A stretch of DNA of 64,000 nucleotides from MH13 sp040219355. Lineage in GTDB: Bacteria > Pseudomonadota > Alphaproteobacteria > Rhizobiales > MH13. Shown here in pieces: positions 25,794 to 34,368 of the stretch. Location: assembly GCA_040219355.1 (NCBI GenBank), contig JAVJSN010000002.1, positions 124,001 through 188,000 on the forward strand, written 5' to 3'. The notes below the pieces were generated by a model. The model saw only the letters and a program-made list of their open reading frames with translations. It was not told where the DNA came from and did not search any database. Both the position numbers and the translations under genes were made by a program. Position 1 is the stretch's first letter. Each line of letters starts with the position of its first letter.

Positions 25794-25963
25794 TGGTCAT
25801 AGACCACCATTTTGGCTTCATCGCGTTTGCCTGGTTGTCGGGTATCATCGGATTTGCCGGTATCGCGTTTTGGGTTTGGCGCGACCGTAAAGCGCTAGAC
25901 ATGCAGTTGGCCGAACTTGAAGCCCAAGGCGTTGATGTCTCGCGTGCGAAAGAGATTTCATGA
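25793..25963 (+). CDS. ccmD: Heme exporter small subunit CcmD
   Basis: 56 residues: a short N-terminus, one membrane helix (FIAFAWLSGIIGFAGIAFWVW) and a charged tail RDRKALDMQLAELE. Size, topology and position between ccmC and ccmG identify CcmD, which holds CcmABC and CcmE together. The ATG at 25793 overlaps ccmC's stop, and its own stop overlaps ccmG. Confidence 0.9.
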   Translation: MVIDHHFGFIAFAWLSGIIGFAGIAFWVWRDRKALDMQLAELEAQGVDVSRAKEIS

Positions 25964-26562
25964 GCGAGCAACGTTTGGATCAGCCGACGGACACACCTAG
26001 GCGCAAGGTGAACTTGCTGGCGCTTGCGCCATTGTTGGTTTTTTTGGCGTTGGGCGGCGTGTTTGGCTATCAACTGGTTTTCGGCGGTCAGGCCAGTGAT
26101 ATTCCCTCCGCATTGATTGGTCAGCAAGTGCCTGCTGTGGCGTTGGCGCGGCTGGAGGATAGCGGCGTGCCAGGCTTTGGGCCGGATCACCTTGAGGGCC
26201 AAGTGACGCTGCTCAATGTTTTTGCAAGCTGGTGTGCACCATGCCGCCAAGAGCATCCCATGTTGATGCAGCTTTCCGGCGATGATCGCTTCCAAATCAT
26301 CGGGATCAACCAGAAAGACCAGCCTGCTGATGCGCGCCGGTTTTTGGCAACGCTTGGCAACCCCTATGATCGCATTGGCGTTGATCCAAACGGTCGCGCA
26401 TCCATCGAATGGGGTGTCTACGGCGTGCCGGAGACCTTCATCATCGGCACTGACGGGGTGATCCTCTACAAACATATTGGCGTGTTTGACGCGCGTGATG
26501 TGGAAGAGACGTTTCTTCCCATCATCGAAGAGGCGCTTGCAGCGGGCGCCGCTGCGTCCTAA
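25960..26562 (+). CDS. ccmG: Periplasmic thioredoxin CcmG/DsbE
   Basis: 200 residues: cytoplasmic N-terminus, one membrane anchor (LLALAPLLVFLALGGVFGYQLVF), and a periplasmic thioredoxin fold with active site ASWCAPCRQEH and the cis-proline region VYGVPETFIIG. It reduces apocytochrome c thiols before heme attachment. ATGA overlap with ccmD. The haem lyase genes ccmE/F/H are not in this window. Confidence 0.95.
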   Translation: MSEQRLDQPTDTPRRKVNLLALAPLLVFLALGGVFGYQLVFGGQASDIPSALIGQQVPAVALARLEDSGVPGFGPDHLEGQVTLLNVFASWCAPCRQEHPMLMQLSGDDRFQIIGINQKDQPADARRFLATLGNPYDRIGVDPNGRASIEWGVYGVPETFIIGTDGVILYKHIGVFDARDVEETFLPIIEEALAAGAAAS

Positions 26563-26571
26563 GCCGCTGGC

Positions 26572-27114
26572 ATGAATGCTAAGTCATCAAACAACAAGCT
26601 CACCACGCTTTATGTCTCGCCCATCAAGGGCAGCATCTTGGCGGTGTTTCTCATTACGCTCGGGCTCGCGCTGGCGGCCTTGCCACACTATTTGATGTTC
26701 GTGACACCCAGCGCGACAGCGACCCCACTGACAGCAATCTTGGCGTTGGTTTTTTTGGCACTGGGCGCTGTTTTCCTATGGCCCGGCTTCCAATTCGCCA
26801 AGGCGATTGTGCTGCGCAAACCCTTGGCAACAACTGATGGCGTGACCATTCACCGGATGCGCTTGGGGCTCGGCACCACCGAATTTGAGTGGGAGCATGT
26901 GGGCGAATTGGTGGTGCGCGGCGTGTGGCTGATCTTGCTGGACGGCCGTATCCCACAGAGTCGCTTCACCCGCTTTATGTTCGGTGCCAAGGGACTTTGG
27001 ATCCCCTCGCTGTTCGTCTATGGCGGTGGGCGCAAAGTGATGCAGTTCATCATGGATTATCGTCCTGACCTGATCGACCCAATGATGAAACGGCTGAACC
27101 GTAGCAAGAAATAA
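26572..27114 (+). CDS. Membrane protein with PH-like domain, unknown function
   Basis: 180 residues. Two membrane helices (ILAVFLITLGLALAALPHYLMF and AILALVFLALGAVFLWPGFQ) are followed by about 95 residues of beta-rich sequence (VTIHRMRLG, FEWEHVGELVV) that resembles the bacterial PH-like domains of small membrane proteins. It starts nine bases after ccmG and is probably co-transcribed with the ccm operon, though no role in cytochrome maturation is known to me. Confidence 0.72.
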   Translation: MNAKSSNNKLTTLYVSPIKGSILAVFLITLGLALAALPHYLMFVTPSATATPLTAILALVFLALGAVFLWPGFQFAKAIVLRKPLATTDGVTIHRMRLGLGTTEFEWEHVGELVVRGVWLILLDGRIPQSRFTRFMFGAKGLWIPSLFVYGGGRKVMQFIMDYRPDLIDPMMKRLNRSKK

Positions 27115-27129
27115 CCGCTTACCTCCGCG

Positions 27130-27513
27130 TTATGCCGAGCGCTTCGCTGTCGCCTCGATCTCAACCAGCATCTCTTCTTCCAGCAGATCGCAGATCACCA
27201 GTGTGGCCGCTGGGCGAATATCACCGAGTACCTCACCGGCCATCTTCATCATGGTGGCCGCATCGGCGCGTTTGGTGATGTAGTAGCGAACGCGCACGAT
27301 ATCTGCCATCGCCGCGCCTGCTTCCTCCAACACGGTTTTGATGGTGGCAAACGTGTTGCGGGCTTGCGCTTCCACGCCGTCAGGCATGGTCATCGCCGTG
27401 TAGTCGTACCCCGTGGTGCCCGAGACAAACACCCAGTCCCCATCAATGACGGCACGGGAGTAGCCAGCCTGTTTTTCAAACGGCGAGCCGGAAGAGATGA
27501 GCTTACGCGTCAA
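27130..27513 (-). CDS. RidA family protein
   Basis: 127 residues of the YjgF/YER057c/UK114 fold. Marks: SGSPFEKQAGYSRAVIDGDWVFVSGTTG, EAQARNTFATIKTVLEEAGA, VRVRYYI and the C-terminal EIEATAKR. It may deaminate reactive enamines or imines; this subgroup (with DYTAMTMPDG) may have a different substrate from true RidA, and the Arg in IRPAATLVICDLL is where RidA has its catalytic residue. A TTG start at 27513 overlaps the upstream stop (TTGA), with GGAG eight bases upstream. Confidence 0.85.
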   Translation of the reverse strand: MTRKLISSGSPFEKQAGYSRAVIDGDWVFVSGTTGYDYTAMTMPDGVEAQARNTFATIKTVLEEAGAAMADIVRVRYYITKRADAATMMKMAGEVLGDIRPAATLVICDLLEEEMLVEIEATAKRSA

Positions 27514-28370
27514 CGGAATTCTCCAGCTGACCACCGCTCATAAAGGTTTTGTGCATCTGCACTCCACTCCTCCAAAGGCGGGCGGATATCCGGAGCGCCT
27601 TCGTTGAGAAACGCTGAATAGACCTCTTCGCTGGCTGGATTGACGGCGAGCATGCCGATGGCGAACGCGCACTGGCCCGGAAGACAGCCCGTTTGCAATA
27701 GGAAGTTGCCTTCGATCACTGGGATCGTGCGTGTGCCGAGATGGCGGGCAAAGATCGACAGCTCATCCTGCCACTTATCCCACAACGCATCGTAAACCGG
27801 TTGAGCGGCATAGAGATCGAGGGCGCTCAAATCATTGTAGCCGCCGACTTCGCCATCAAGAGCATCCCAACCACGACCCTCTTGCGGAGCGTAGCTTATT
27901 GGACCGAGGCGGTAGGCGCCCTGTTCCAGATCGAACATCACGGCGTCGCCGTCCCGATAGAGTTCTGGCGGGCTGAAAAGGATTGCGCCTCCTGGATAGC
28001 CCGCGCTCGCGTAGGGAACGCAGAGCTGACCGATTGGGCCTTGCAGCCAAGGTTGGCCGAATTGGACGGTAACGCCATAAGGCGAAGCAGGGCAGGCAGG
28101 ATCTTCGGCTGCGGCCTGAACGATCAATCCGGCCGGTTCGCCATTGATGTCGAACATATCAAGATCGATGGTGATTGCTGGCGCGCGCAAGATTTCGTTT
28201 CCGTTGGCGGAAAGAACCTGGACATTCTCGTCCGTCAGAATTGTTATCGTCAGGTCTATCCCGCCAGGTAACTGTGCGACGTCTATTGTCTGGGCATTCA
28301 GCGAACTGATGGGCGAAAAAAGAGCGAAACAGGCAAATGCAAGGCTAGGGCGTGCGTAGTGACGGGTCAT
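27510..28370 (-). CDS. Exported protein of unknown function
   Basis: 286 residues. The N-terminus TRHYARPSLAFACFALFSPISSLNA is a signal peptide cleaved before QTIDVAQ. The mature part is acidic and has four cysteines (DPACPAS, QLCVPY, TGCLPGQC) that could form disulphides. I do not recognise a family. It is bracketed by four-base overlaps: ATGA with the DUF938 gene upstream and TTGA with the RidA gene downstream, so the three form a tight operon. The start is fixed by the overlap. Confidence 0.7.
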   Translation of the reverse strand: MTRHYARPSLAFACFALFSPISSLNAQTIDVAQLPGGIDLTITILTDENVQVLSANGNEILRAPAITIDLDMFDINGEPAGLIVQAAAEDPACPASPYGVTVQFGQPWLQGPIGQLCVPYASAGYPGGAILFSPPELYRDGDAVMFDLEQGAYRLGPISYAPQEGRGWDALDGEVGGYNDLSALDLYAAQPVYDALWDKWQDELSIFARHLGTRTIPVIEGNFLLQTGCLPGQCAFAIGMLAVNPASEEVYSAFLNEGAPDIRPPLEEWSADAQNLYERWSAGEFR

Positions 28371-29011
28371 GACGGTCGGGTCCAAATGGTCATTAGATTG
28401 TTGGCGGGCATAGCGATGGTAATTTGGTGTTTCAGGCTATGGGTGGTCAGTTGGTCTTCCACCCAGCCGATGTCCTTGTAGCCCGCATCGGGACGTTCGA
28501 CACGGATCGCGGCATCAAATCTTTCATCTCCCTCGCTGGCACGAGCAGTGCCTCGCTTAAAAGGACCATAGATCGCCAAAATGCCCCGTCGTGCAATCGC
28601 ACCGGCAAGATGGGACAGCAGGGATTGGGCGGCCTCCGGTGAGATCAGGTGCGTGAGGTTGGAGAGAAATACCACGTCCATCGGCAGGCCAGGCCAAGCC
28701 TGATCCACTGCGTTGTAGGCAGACGGCGCGCGAATGTTGGTGGCACCGCTGTGGATTGTCCAAGCGCTGATGCTGTTCAGTCGTTCAGGATCGACATCAG
28801 ATGGATGCCAAACCAGTCCGGGCGCTGCTTTGGCCAGACGCACGATGTGTTCGCCAGTGCCCGAGGCGATCTCAAGTGCATTGCCGGACGTCGGCAGGTG
28901 CGGCACCAAAGCGGTGACAATGGCATCGACGTTTCGGGCTGCCGCGGGCGCATAAAGCCTGCCATCATCCTGATCGCCGGGGATCGCGAAGGAAATCTTC
29001 TCGGTTGCCAT
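28367..29011 (-). CDS. DUF938 SAM-dependent methyltransferase-like protein
   Basis: 214 residues. The SAM loop is LEIASGTGEHIV, followed by WHPSDVDPERLNSI, and the C-terminal half has IYGPFKRG and DIGWVEDQL segments, all hallmarks of DUF938. The fold is a class I methyltransferase, but the natural substrate is unknown. First gene of a DUF938-unknown-RidA operon, divergent from the mesaconyl-CoA hydratase gene. Confidence 0.85.
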   Translation of the reverse strand: MATEKISFAIPGDQDDGRLYAPAAARNVDAIVTALVPHLPTSGNALEIASGTGEHIVRLAKAAPGLVWHPSDVDPERLNSISAWTIHSGATNIRAPSAYNAVDQAWPGLPMDVVFLSNLTHLISPEAAQSLLSHLAGAIARRGILAIYGPFKRGTARASEGDERFDAAIRVERPDAGYKDIGWVEDQLTTHSLKHQITIAMPANNLMTIWTRPS

Positions 29012-29104
29012 TGACTACTGTACCCCAAAGTCGCCCTTGCCGCAGTGCAGCATGGCGGTTCACATCAGACCAACTGATGGCACAGCTTGGGAGTTGGCAG
29101 AAGC

Positions 29105-30160
29105 ATGTCGAAGACGAATGCGGGCAATTTCTTTGAAGATTTCATGGTAGGGCGCGTGCTCCACCACGCCACTCCGCTGACGCTGACGCGAGGTGATGTC
29201 AGCCTCTATCGCGCGCTGTACGGAACCCGCACGGCGGTGCAGTCAGCCGACAGTTTTGCGCACGCAATCGGGTATTCCCAGGCTCCGCTGGATGATCTGC
29301 TGGTTTTTCATGCGGTTTTTGGAAAAACAGTGCCCGATATCTCACTCAATGCTGTGGCCAATCTCGGCTATGCGGAGGGTGTGTTTCATGCCGCCGTCTT
29401 TCCTGGTGATACGGTGACCTCCGTCAGCGAAGTCATTGGCGTCAAAGAAAACTCGAACGGAAAGACCGGCACTGTGTATGTGCGCACGACCGGCACCAAC
29501 CAACGTGGCGAGACTGTGCTTTCCTATGTGCGCTGGGTGATGGTGCGAAAGCGCGATGCGGCCAGCCCCGCACCTGAGGCGCAGGTTCCGGAGCTTGCGT
29601 CCGTGGTGGATGCAGCGGAACTCGGCAAAGCGGTACCTGCTTTGGACATCTACAAGTGGGATGCAGCGCTGTCAGGGTCTGATTTCTTCTGGGACGATTA
29701 TCAAGTCGGCGAAAAGATCGATCATGTCGATGGCATGACGGTCGAAGAGAGCGACCACATGCTCGCCACTCGGCTCTATCAAAACACAGCCAAGGTCCAT
29801 TTCAACCAGCACACTGAAGGCCATGGCCGGTTTGCGCGGCGGCTGATATATGGCGGGCACGTCATCTCGTTGGCGCGAGCGCTCGCCTTCAATGGCTGCT
29901 CGAACGCGTTCCACCTGGCCGCGATCAATGGTGGCCGGCATGTGGCGCCGCTTTTTGCAGGTGACACAGTGTATGCCTGGAGCGAGGTACTGGATCGATC
30001 AGAGATCGAAGGGCGATCGGATGTCGGTGCAACTCGCATGCGGCTGGTGGCCACCAAAGATCGACCCTGTGCGGACTATCCTTACAAAAGCGATGATGGC
30101 TATGCGGACGGCGTGATTTTGGATTTCGATGCTTGGTTTGTGCTGCCGCGGAAGCCATAA
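29105..30160 (+). CDS. mch: Mesaconyl-CoA hydratase (double MaoC hot-dog)
   Basis: 351 residues made of two MaoC-like hot-dog units. The first (residues 1-155) begins KTNAGNFFEDFMVG and holds YGTRTAVQSADSFAHAIGY and KTVPDISLNAVANLGYAEG; the second holds FFWDDYQVGEKIDH and HFNQHTEGHGRFARRLIYGGHVISLA. These match the mesaconyl-CoA hydratase of the ethylmalonyl-CoA pathway as I remember it from Rhodobacter and Methylobacterium. It hydrates mesaconyl-CoA to beta-methylmalyl-CoA during acetate or C1 assimilation. The other pathway genes (ccr, ecm, mcd, mcl) are not in this window. Confidence 0.85.
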   Translation: MSKTNAGNFFEDFMVGRVLHHATPLTLTRGDVSLYRALYGTRTAVQSADSFAHAIGYSQAPLDDLLVFHAVFGKTVPDISLNAVANLGYAEGVFHAAVFPGDTVTSVSEVIGVKENSNGKTGTVYVRTTGTNQRGETVLSYVRWVMVRKRDAASPAPEAQVPELASVVDAAELGKAVPALDIYKWDAALSGSDFFWDDYQVGEKIDHVDGMTVEESDHMLATRLYQNTAKVHFNQHTEGHGRFARRLIYGGHVISLARALAFNGCSNAFHLAAINGGRHVAPLFAGDTVYAWSEVLDRSEIEGRSDVGATRMRLVATKDRPCADYPYKSDDGYADGVILDFDAWFVLPRKP

Positions 30161-30164
30161 TTAA

Positions 30165-30185
30165 GCCCCGGTCTTGAACCGGGGC
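30165..30185 (+). terminator. Stem-loop after mesaconyl-CoA hydratase gene
   Basis: Perfect 8-bp GC-rich stem GCCCCGGT / ACCGGGGC, loop CTTGA, five bases past the stop codon. There is no T run, so it may be a weak or rho-assisted terminator. Confidence 0.5.
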
Positions 30186-30259
30186 CTAGCGCAATGAGAT
30201 CATCGAGATCCCGGCTCGCTTGCGCGTCCGGGACTTGGAACAAAAATGCCACCATCGAG

Positions 30260-30344
30260 CGTCATTCCGGAAGCCGTCGGCTGTCCGGGATCTGACAGTT
30301 CACGATGCTTGCGATCCCGGGTCTCGTTCCTCGCCCAGGATGAC
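30260..30344. repeat. Dispersed palindromic element, copy C
   Basis: Begins CGTCATTCC and ends CCAGGATGAC, with inner arms CCGGGATC and GATCCCGGG. The outer GTCAT/ATGAC ends and GGATC core link it to copies A and B, though the arms are more diverged. It directly follows the ispG stop codon. A partial similar arm (GATCCCGG...CCGGGA) precedes it near 30210-30235. Confidence 0.55.
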
Positions 30345-30345
30345 A

Positions 30346-31614
30346 TCATCCTGAATGGCCAAACCGCTTCTCGATATAGTCCTCAACCAAGTCCTTAAAG
30401 TCGGATGAAAGGTTGGGTCCGCGCAAGGTCATGGCTTTCTTGCCATCGATAAACACCGGAGCGGCGGGCTGCTCGCCGGTGCCGGGCAGGGAGATGCCGA
30501 TGTCGGCGTGTTTGCTTTCCCCAGGGCCGTTCACAATGCATCCCATGACAGCAAACGTCAGGCTTTCAACGCCTGGATAGGTTTCTTTCCAGCTTGGCAT
30601 TTTTTCGCGGATCATGGTCTGCACATCCTGCGCCAGTTCTTGGAACGTTGTGGAGGTTGTGCGACCGCAGCCAGGGCACGCAGCGACCACCGGCACGAAG
30701 GAGCGAATGCCCATGGTTTGCAGAAGCTCTTGGGCAACTTGCACTTCCTTGGTGCGATCGCCGCCAGGTTCAGGTGTTAGCGAGATGCGTATCGTGTCGC
30801 CGATGCCCTGTTGCAACAGAATACCAAGCGCTGCCGACGAAGCGACGATGCCCTTGGAACCCATGCCAGCCTCGGTCAGGCCGAGATGCAGCGCGTAGTC
30901 AGACCGGGCGGCGAGCGCGGTGTAACAGGCCACCAAATCCTGCACCTGGCTGACCTTGGCGGACAGGATAATCTTATCGCGGCCAAGCCCAAGCTTTTCG
31001 GCATAGTCGGCCGATAGAAGGGCTGATTGCACCATCGCTTCATGGGTCACCTGGCGGGCGGTAAGCGGTGAGCCGTTGTCGGCATTCTCATCCATCAGTT
31101 TGGTGAGCAGCACCTGATCAAGCGAGCCCCAGTTCACGCCGATGCGCACGGTCTTGTCGCGCTTCATCGCTTCTTCGATGATCGCGCCGAACTGAACGTC
31201 TTTTTTGGCTTTAAAGCCGACATTTCCAGGATTGATGCGATATTTGGCCAGCGCCTCGGCGCAGGCTGGATGGTCCCGCAAAAGCTGGTGGCCGATGTAA
31301 TGAAAGTCGCCGACCAGCGGGACATTGACGCCCCATTTGTCCAGCTTCTCTTTAACGTGCGGCACGGCGGCGGCCGCCTCGTCGCGGTCCACCGTGATGC
31401 GCACCAATTCTGAGCCTGCTTTGGCAAGCGCTGCAACCTGGATCGCGGTGGCGCGAATATCGGCGGTGTCGGTGTTGGTCATTGACTGAACGACGACGGG
31501 TGCGTCACCACCGACGACAACGCCACCAACGCTAACTGGCACGCTCTTGCGGCGTGGCATTATCGTGGAAAGGTACCCGGTAAAGCCGGAGGATGGTGCG
31601 GGTCGATCAAGCAT
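30346..31614 (-). CDS. ispG: 4-hydroxy-3-methylbut-2-enyl-diphosphate synthase
   Basis: 422 residues. The N-terminal TIM barrel has VQSMTNTDTADI and PLVGDFHYIG, and the C-terminal domain has the 4Fe-4S cysteines in VACPGCGRTTST and GCIVNGPGES. It converts MEcPP to HMBPP in the non-mevalonate isoprenoid pathway. The compact form without the plant insert is the common bacterial one. Single gene; palindromic repeat C immediately follows it. Confidence 0.96.
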   Translation of the reverse strand: MLDRPAPSSGFTGYLSTIMPRRKSVPVSVGGVVVGGDAPVVVQSMTNTDTADIRATAIQVAALAKAGSELVRITVDRDEAAAAVPHVKEKLDKWGVNVPLVGDFHYIGHQLLRDHPACAEALAKYRINPGNVGFKAKKDVQFGAIIEEAMKRDKTVRIGVNWGSLDQVLLTKLMDENADNGSPLTARQVTHEAMVQSALLSADYAEKLGLGRDKIILSAKVSQVQDLVACYTALAARSDYALHLGLTEAGMGSKGIVASSAALGILLQQGIGDTIRISLTPEPGGDRTKEVQVAQELLQTMGIRSFVPVVAACPGCGRTTSTTFQELAQDVQTMIREKMPSWKETYPGVESLTFAVMGCIVNGPGESKHADIGISLPGTGEQPAAPVFIDGKKAMTLRGPNLSSDFKDLVEDYIEKRFGHSG

Positions 31615-31674
31615 GGTTTAGGTATAGGGCTGGTGCGGTGGCATCGCAACAAAAAGACAAGGCGTTCTAAGCGT

Positions 31675-32595
31675 ATGGGTATGCTGATAGATGGCCGGTG
31701 GCATGATGATGCCGATCGCTCGATGCAAGATGGCGCTTACAGGCGCGAGCTTAGTGCGCTGCCGTCGCGGTTGGACGGCACTGCCATTGCGGCGCTTGCC
31801 GAAACACCAGATCGTTTCGTGTTAATCGCCTCCTTCAGTTGTCCGTGGTCGCATGGCGCGGTGCTTGCCTGGCAGTTGAAGGGATTTGCCGGCAGAATGC
31901 CTCTACAGGTCGCTGGTGGACCACGTGTGGAAGGCTATGCCATCAAGCCGGATGGGTCGTTGGCCAATGCGGGTCACCAGCATGTGCATGAGCTCTACAC
32001 GGCGACGGACAACGCCTACACAGGGCGCGCGACGGTTCCAGTGCTTTGGGACGCCGATAGGGAGGCGATACTTTCCAATTCTTCCGAAGACATTTTGGTG
32101 GCGCTGGACAAGGCAGGCAGTGGGCCGAGCCTTTTTCCAACTGAGCATGCCGTGGAGATGGCGGCCTTCTTGCCAAAACTGTTCGACGGATTGTCGAACG
32201 CGGTTTATCGCGCCGGAAAAGCTCAGCGGCAGGATGAATATGAACACGCAACAGCCTCGGTCTATGCCACGTTGCACATGCTTGAAGAGCGCCTGGCCGG
32301 CCAGACCTATCTTTTCGGTGCAACAATCACAACGGCTGATCTGCGCCTCTTCGCCACGTTGGTGCGCTACGACAGTGTTTACGCAACGCACTTTCGCTGC
32401 ACGCGCTACCGATTGACGGATTTTCCTGCTCTTTGGCGCTTCACGCGGCGAATGTATCAGATGCCTGGTGTGGCGGAGACCGTGGATTTCGATGAGATAC
32501 GGCGCGGTTATTACCTCAATGACGGCTCTCATAATCCATTTGGCTTGGTGGCCGATCAACCGGAGATTGATTGGATGGATCGATCTGGGCTTTAG
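31675..32595 (+). CDS. Glutathione S-transferase, ECM4/YqjG-like
   Basis: 306 residues. The thioredoxin-like N-domain contains the catalytic cysteine in SFSCPWSHGA (C56) and VPVLWDADREAILSNSSEDI; the helical C-domain has YLFGATITTADLRLFATLVRYDSVY and TDFPALWRFTRRMYQMPGV. These are marks of glutathionyl-hydroquinone reductases, which remove glutathione from quinols. The histidine in CPWSH replaces the common CPWAHR, a small departure. ATG 31675 or 31681 is the likely start; the GTG at 31633 is less likely. Confidence 0.85.
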   Translation: MGMLIDGRWHDDADRSMQDGAYRRELSALPSRLDGTAIAALAETPDRFVLIASFSCPWSHGAVLAWQLKGFAGRMPLQVAGGPRVEGYAIKPDGSLANAGHQHVHELYTATDNAYTGRATVPVLWDADREAILSNSSEDILVALDKAGSGPSLFPTEHAVEMAAFLPKLFDGLSNAVYRAGKAQRQDEYEHATASVYATLHMLEERLAGQTYLFGATITTADLRLFATLVRYDSVYATHFRCTRYRLTDFPALWRFTRRMYQMPGVAETVDFDEIRRGYYLNDGSHNPFGLVADQPEIDWMDRSGL

Positions 32596-32797
32596 GCGTG
32601 CAGATTGGCGGTAAGGGTCGCTGCTCCAAATCAATCAAGATGCCAATACTCGATGATGCTGTGTTTGCGACGCGGTTGCTCGCCCTCGATGAAATGGAGG
32701 CGGTTAATCGTGCGCGCGAGGCCATGATGCCCGGTCGCATTGCCTCCGCCAAAGGCCCAAAGGGAAAGCTGGATGCGTGTCATTGCTGCGTACCGTG

Positions 32798-32822
32798 CAT
32801 CCTGTCGGCTCCCGGCAGGATG
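32798..32822. repeat. Short hairpin related to the palindromic elements
   Basis: CATCCTG / CAGGATG arms around a GC-rich loop, followed by AC to give GGATGAC. This may be a remnant of the dispersed element with the same GTCATCC-type end, but it is short. Confidence 0.35.
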
Positions 32823-32844
32823 ACCCGCGTCGATACCAGAGATA

Positions 32845-32899
32845 GAAAAGGCCGGCCCGCGCCGCATCGCTCGCACGCGGGCGCAGGTGCGGCCTTTTC
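32845..32899. terminator. Bidirectional terminator between GST and SET genes
   Basis: Outer stem GAAAAGGCCG / CGGCCTTTTC (10 bp) and inner stem GCCCGC / GCGGGC. Both strands read T-rich ends, so it can serve the GST gene and the convergent SET gene. Confidence 0.7.
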
Positions 32900-32913
32900 A
32901 TCGGTTGGGCGTG

Positions 32914-33363
32914 TCAGGCGATGAGGCTGGCGGGTTCCGTGGGTAGAGTGACGATCAGACCGCCATTAAGGGTGACGGACTGACGGCGTACCCAAGACAG
33001 CGATTGGATGACGCCATAGTCGCAGGTGATTTCCTCGCCGGGCGCGATGTTGCGGGATGCAACCGTCATGGCATGCGGTCCGTTGGGAAGTATAACATGA
33101 GAGTTGGGGTCGTCGGAATGATTGGTGAACCGGTCGTGGTCACCGGACAGAACAAAGATGCCGATGTCTGGGAAATACTCGCAATAATGTGCGAGATACT
33201 CGGCGGTGTGCTCCGGCATTTTTTCCATTTCCTTAGTGCTGATGAATTTGTCGATCAGCCGATTGAACTGCCAGATGATGCGGTCTTTTTTGATTTCTTC
33301 ATCTGCAAAGACGCCAAAGCCGTGAATTATATTTTCTTTTAGAAGTGTTCGTATTGTTAACAT
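32914..33363 (-). CDS. SET domain-containing protein
   Basis: 149 residues: KENIIHGFGVFADEEIKKDRIIW at the start, FTNHSDDPNSHVI (the NHS-type SAM-binding motif) near residue 81, and GEEITCDYGVI near residue 112 (the DYG/tyrosine motif). These are the core of a SET lysine methyltransferase, without pre- or post-SET domains. Such compact bacterial SET proteins are known but poorly characterised; a target is unknown. The ATG at 33363 has GGAG eight bases upstream. The longer frame would overlap the divergent dehydrogenase promoter. Confidence 0.82.
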   Translation of the reverse strand: MLTIRTLLKENIIHGFGVFADEEIKKDRIIWQFNRLIDKFISTKEMEKMPEHTAEYLAHYCEYFPDIGIFVLSGDHDRFTNHSDDPNSHVILPNGPHAMTVASRNIAPGEEITCDYGVIQSLSWVRRQSVTLNGGLIVTLPTEPASLIA

Positions 33364-33547
33364 CTCAAACTCCGTAGAAGAGATGCGGCATAGATGTGCT
33401 CTTTTCTGAGATTCTACAAGATGGCAATTGGATGCCAGTACAGATGTTGCGCCCGCCTGGTGAATCCGGCTGCATGCTGCATTGCAAAATAGAGCCAGGC
33501 GCGTATGGTCCGCGACAAACACAGTCATGATTTTTTTGGAGGCCAAT

Positions 33548-34345
33548 ATGGCTTTGACCCTCGATCTTTCCGGTCACGTTGCCGTTGTTACCGGATCCAC
33601 CTCTGGCATCGGGCTTGGCATCGCCAAAAGCTTGGCGCAAGCGGGCGCTAAAGTGGCGCTCAATAGCCATCTTGATCGTGAAGAAGACTATCAAATCGCC
33701 GCCGATCTGGCCGCGGAAACCGGGGCCGAGGTCGTCTATGTCCAGGCTGATATGTCGAACGGCGAGGACTGCGTTAAGTTGGTCGAAACGGCCGCCGAGA
33801 AACTCGGCACGGTTGATATCCTCGTCAACAATGCTGGTATCCAATATGTCGCGCCGGTTGAAGATTTCCCGGTGTCGAAGTGGGATGCGATCATGGCGAT
33901 CAATCTCTCCAGCGCCTTCCACACCATCCGCGCAGCGGTGCCCGGTATGAAAGAAAAAAAGTGGGGCCGGATCATCAACATTGCCTCTGCCCACGGTCTG
34001 ACAGCTTCGCCTTACAAAAGCGCCTACGTGTCGGCCAAGCATGGGCTGGTGGGCCTGACCAAAACCATCGCGTTGGAACTGGCTGAATGCGGTGGCACCT
34101 GCAACGCGATATGCCCAGGTTATGTGCTGACGCCGCTGGTGGAAGGGCAAATTCCTGACCAGATGAAGGCGCACAACATGTCGCGCGAGGACGTGATCAA
34201 GAACGTTATGCTCGATCGTCAGCCGACCAAAGAGTTTGTGACGGTGGAGCAGATGGGCACGTTTGCGGTGTTCCTCGCCTCCGACATGGGCGCACAGATA
34301 ACTGGCGCGGCGCTGCCCGCCGATGGTGGCTGGACGGCCATGTAA
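33548..34345 (+). CDS. bdhA: 3-hydroxybutyrate dehydrogenase (SDR)
   Basis: 265 residues. Rossmann motif TGSTSGIGLGIAKSLA, then NNAGIQYVAPVEDFP, catalytic ISNIAS-type serine region (INIASAHG) and YVSAKHG (Y-x3-K). The QYVAPVEDFP segment and C-terminal ITGAALPADGGWTAM agree with D-3-hydroxybutyrate dehydrogenases, which oxidise 3-hydroxybutyrate to acetoacetate with NAD. ATG 33548 has TTGGAGG upstream. Followed closely by a pentapeptide and a patatin gene, suggesting a link to PHB turnover. Confidence 0.9.
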   Translation: MALTLDLSGHVAVVTGSTSGIGLGIAKSLAQAGAKVALNSHLDREEDYQIAADLAAETGAEVVYVQADMSNGEDCVKLVETAAEKLGTVDILVNNAGIQYVAPVEDFPVSKWDAIMAINLSSAFHTIRAAVPGMKEKKWGRIINIASAHGLTASPYKSAYVSAKHGLVGLTKTIALELAECGGTCNAICPGYVLTPLVEGQIPDQMKAHNMSREDVIKNVMLDRQPTKEFVTVEQMGTFAVFLASDMGAQITGAALPADGGWTAM

Positions 34346-34368
34346 TGGCGACGATGTAGGAGACGCTA

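Larger units (their letters stand above)
32596..32913. other. Intergenic stretch with small hairpins
   Basis: An open frame crosses this interval but runs through the terminator below and shows no family, so I do not call a gene. It contains a short hairpin and a long bidirectional terminator. Confidence 0.5.

Noticed and set aside
32571..32924. Frame of 117 codons between the GST and SET genes
   Set aside because: It overlaps the GST end, crosses the bidirectional terminator and shows no family. A start at 32640 (MPILDDAVF) looked tempting but has no support.
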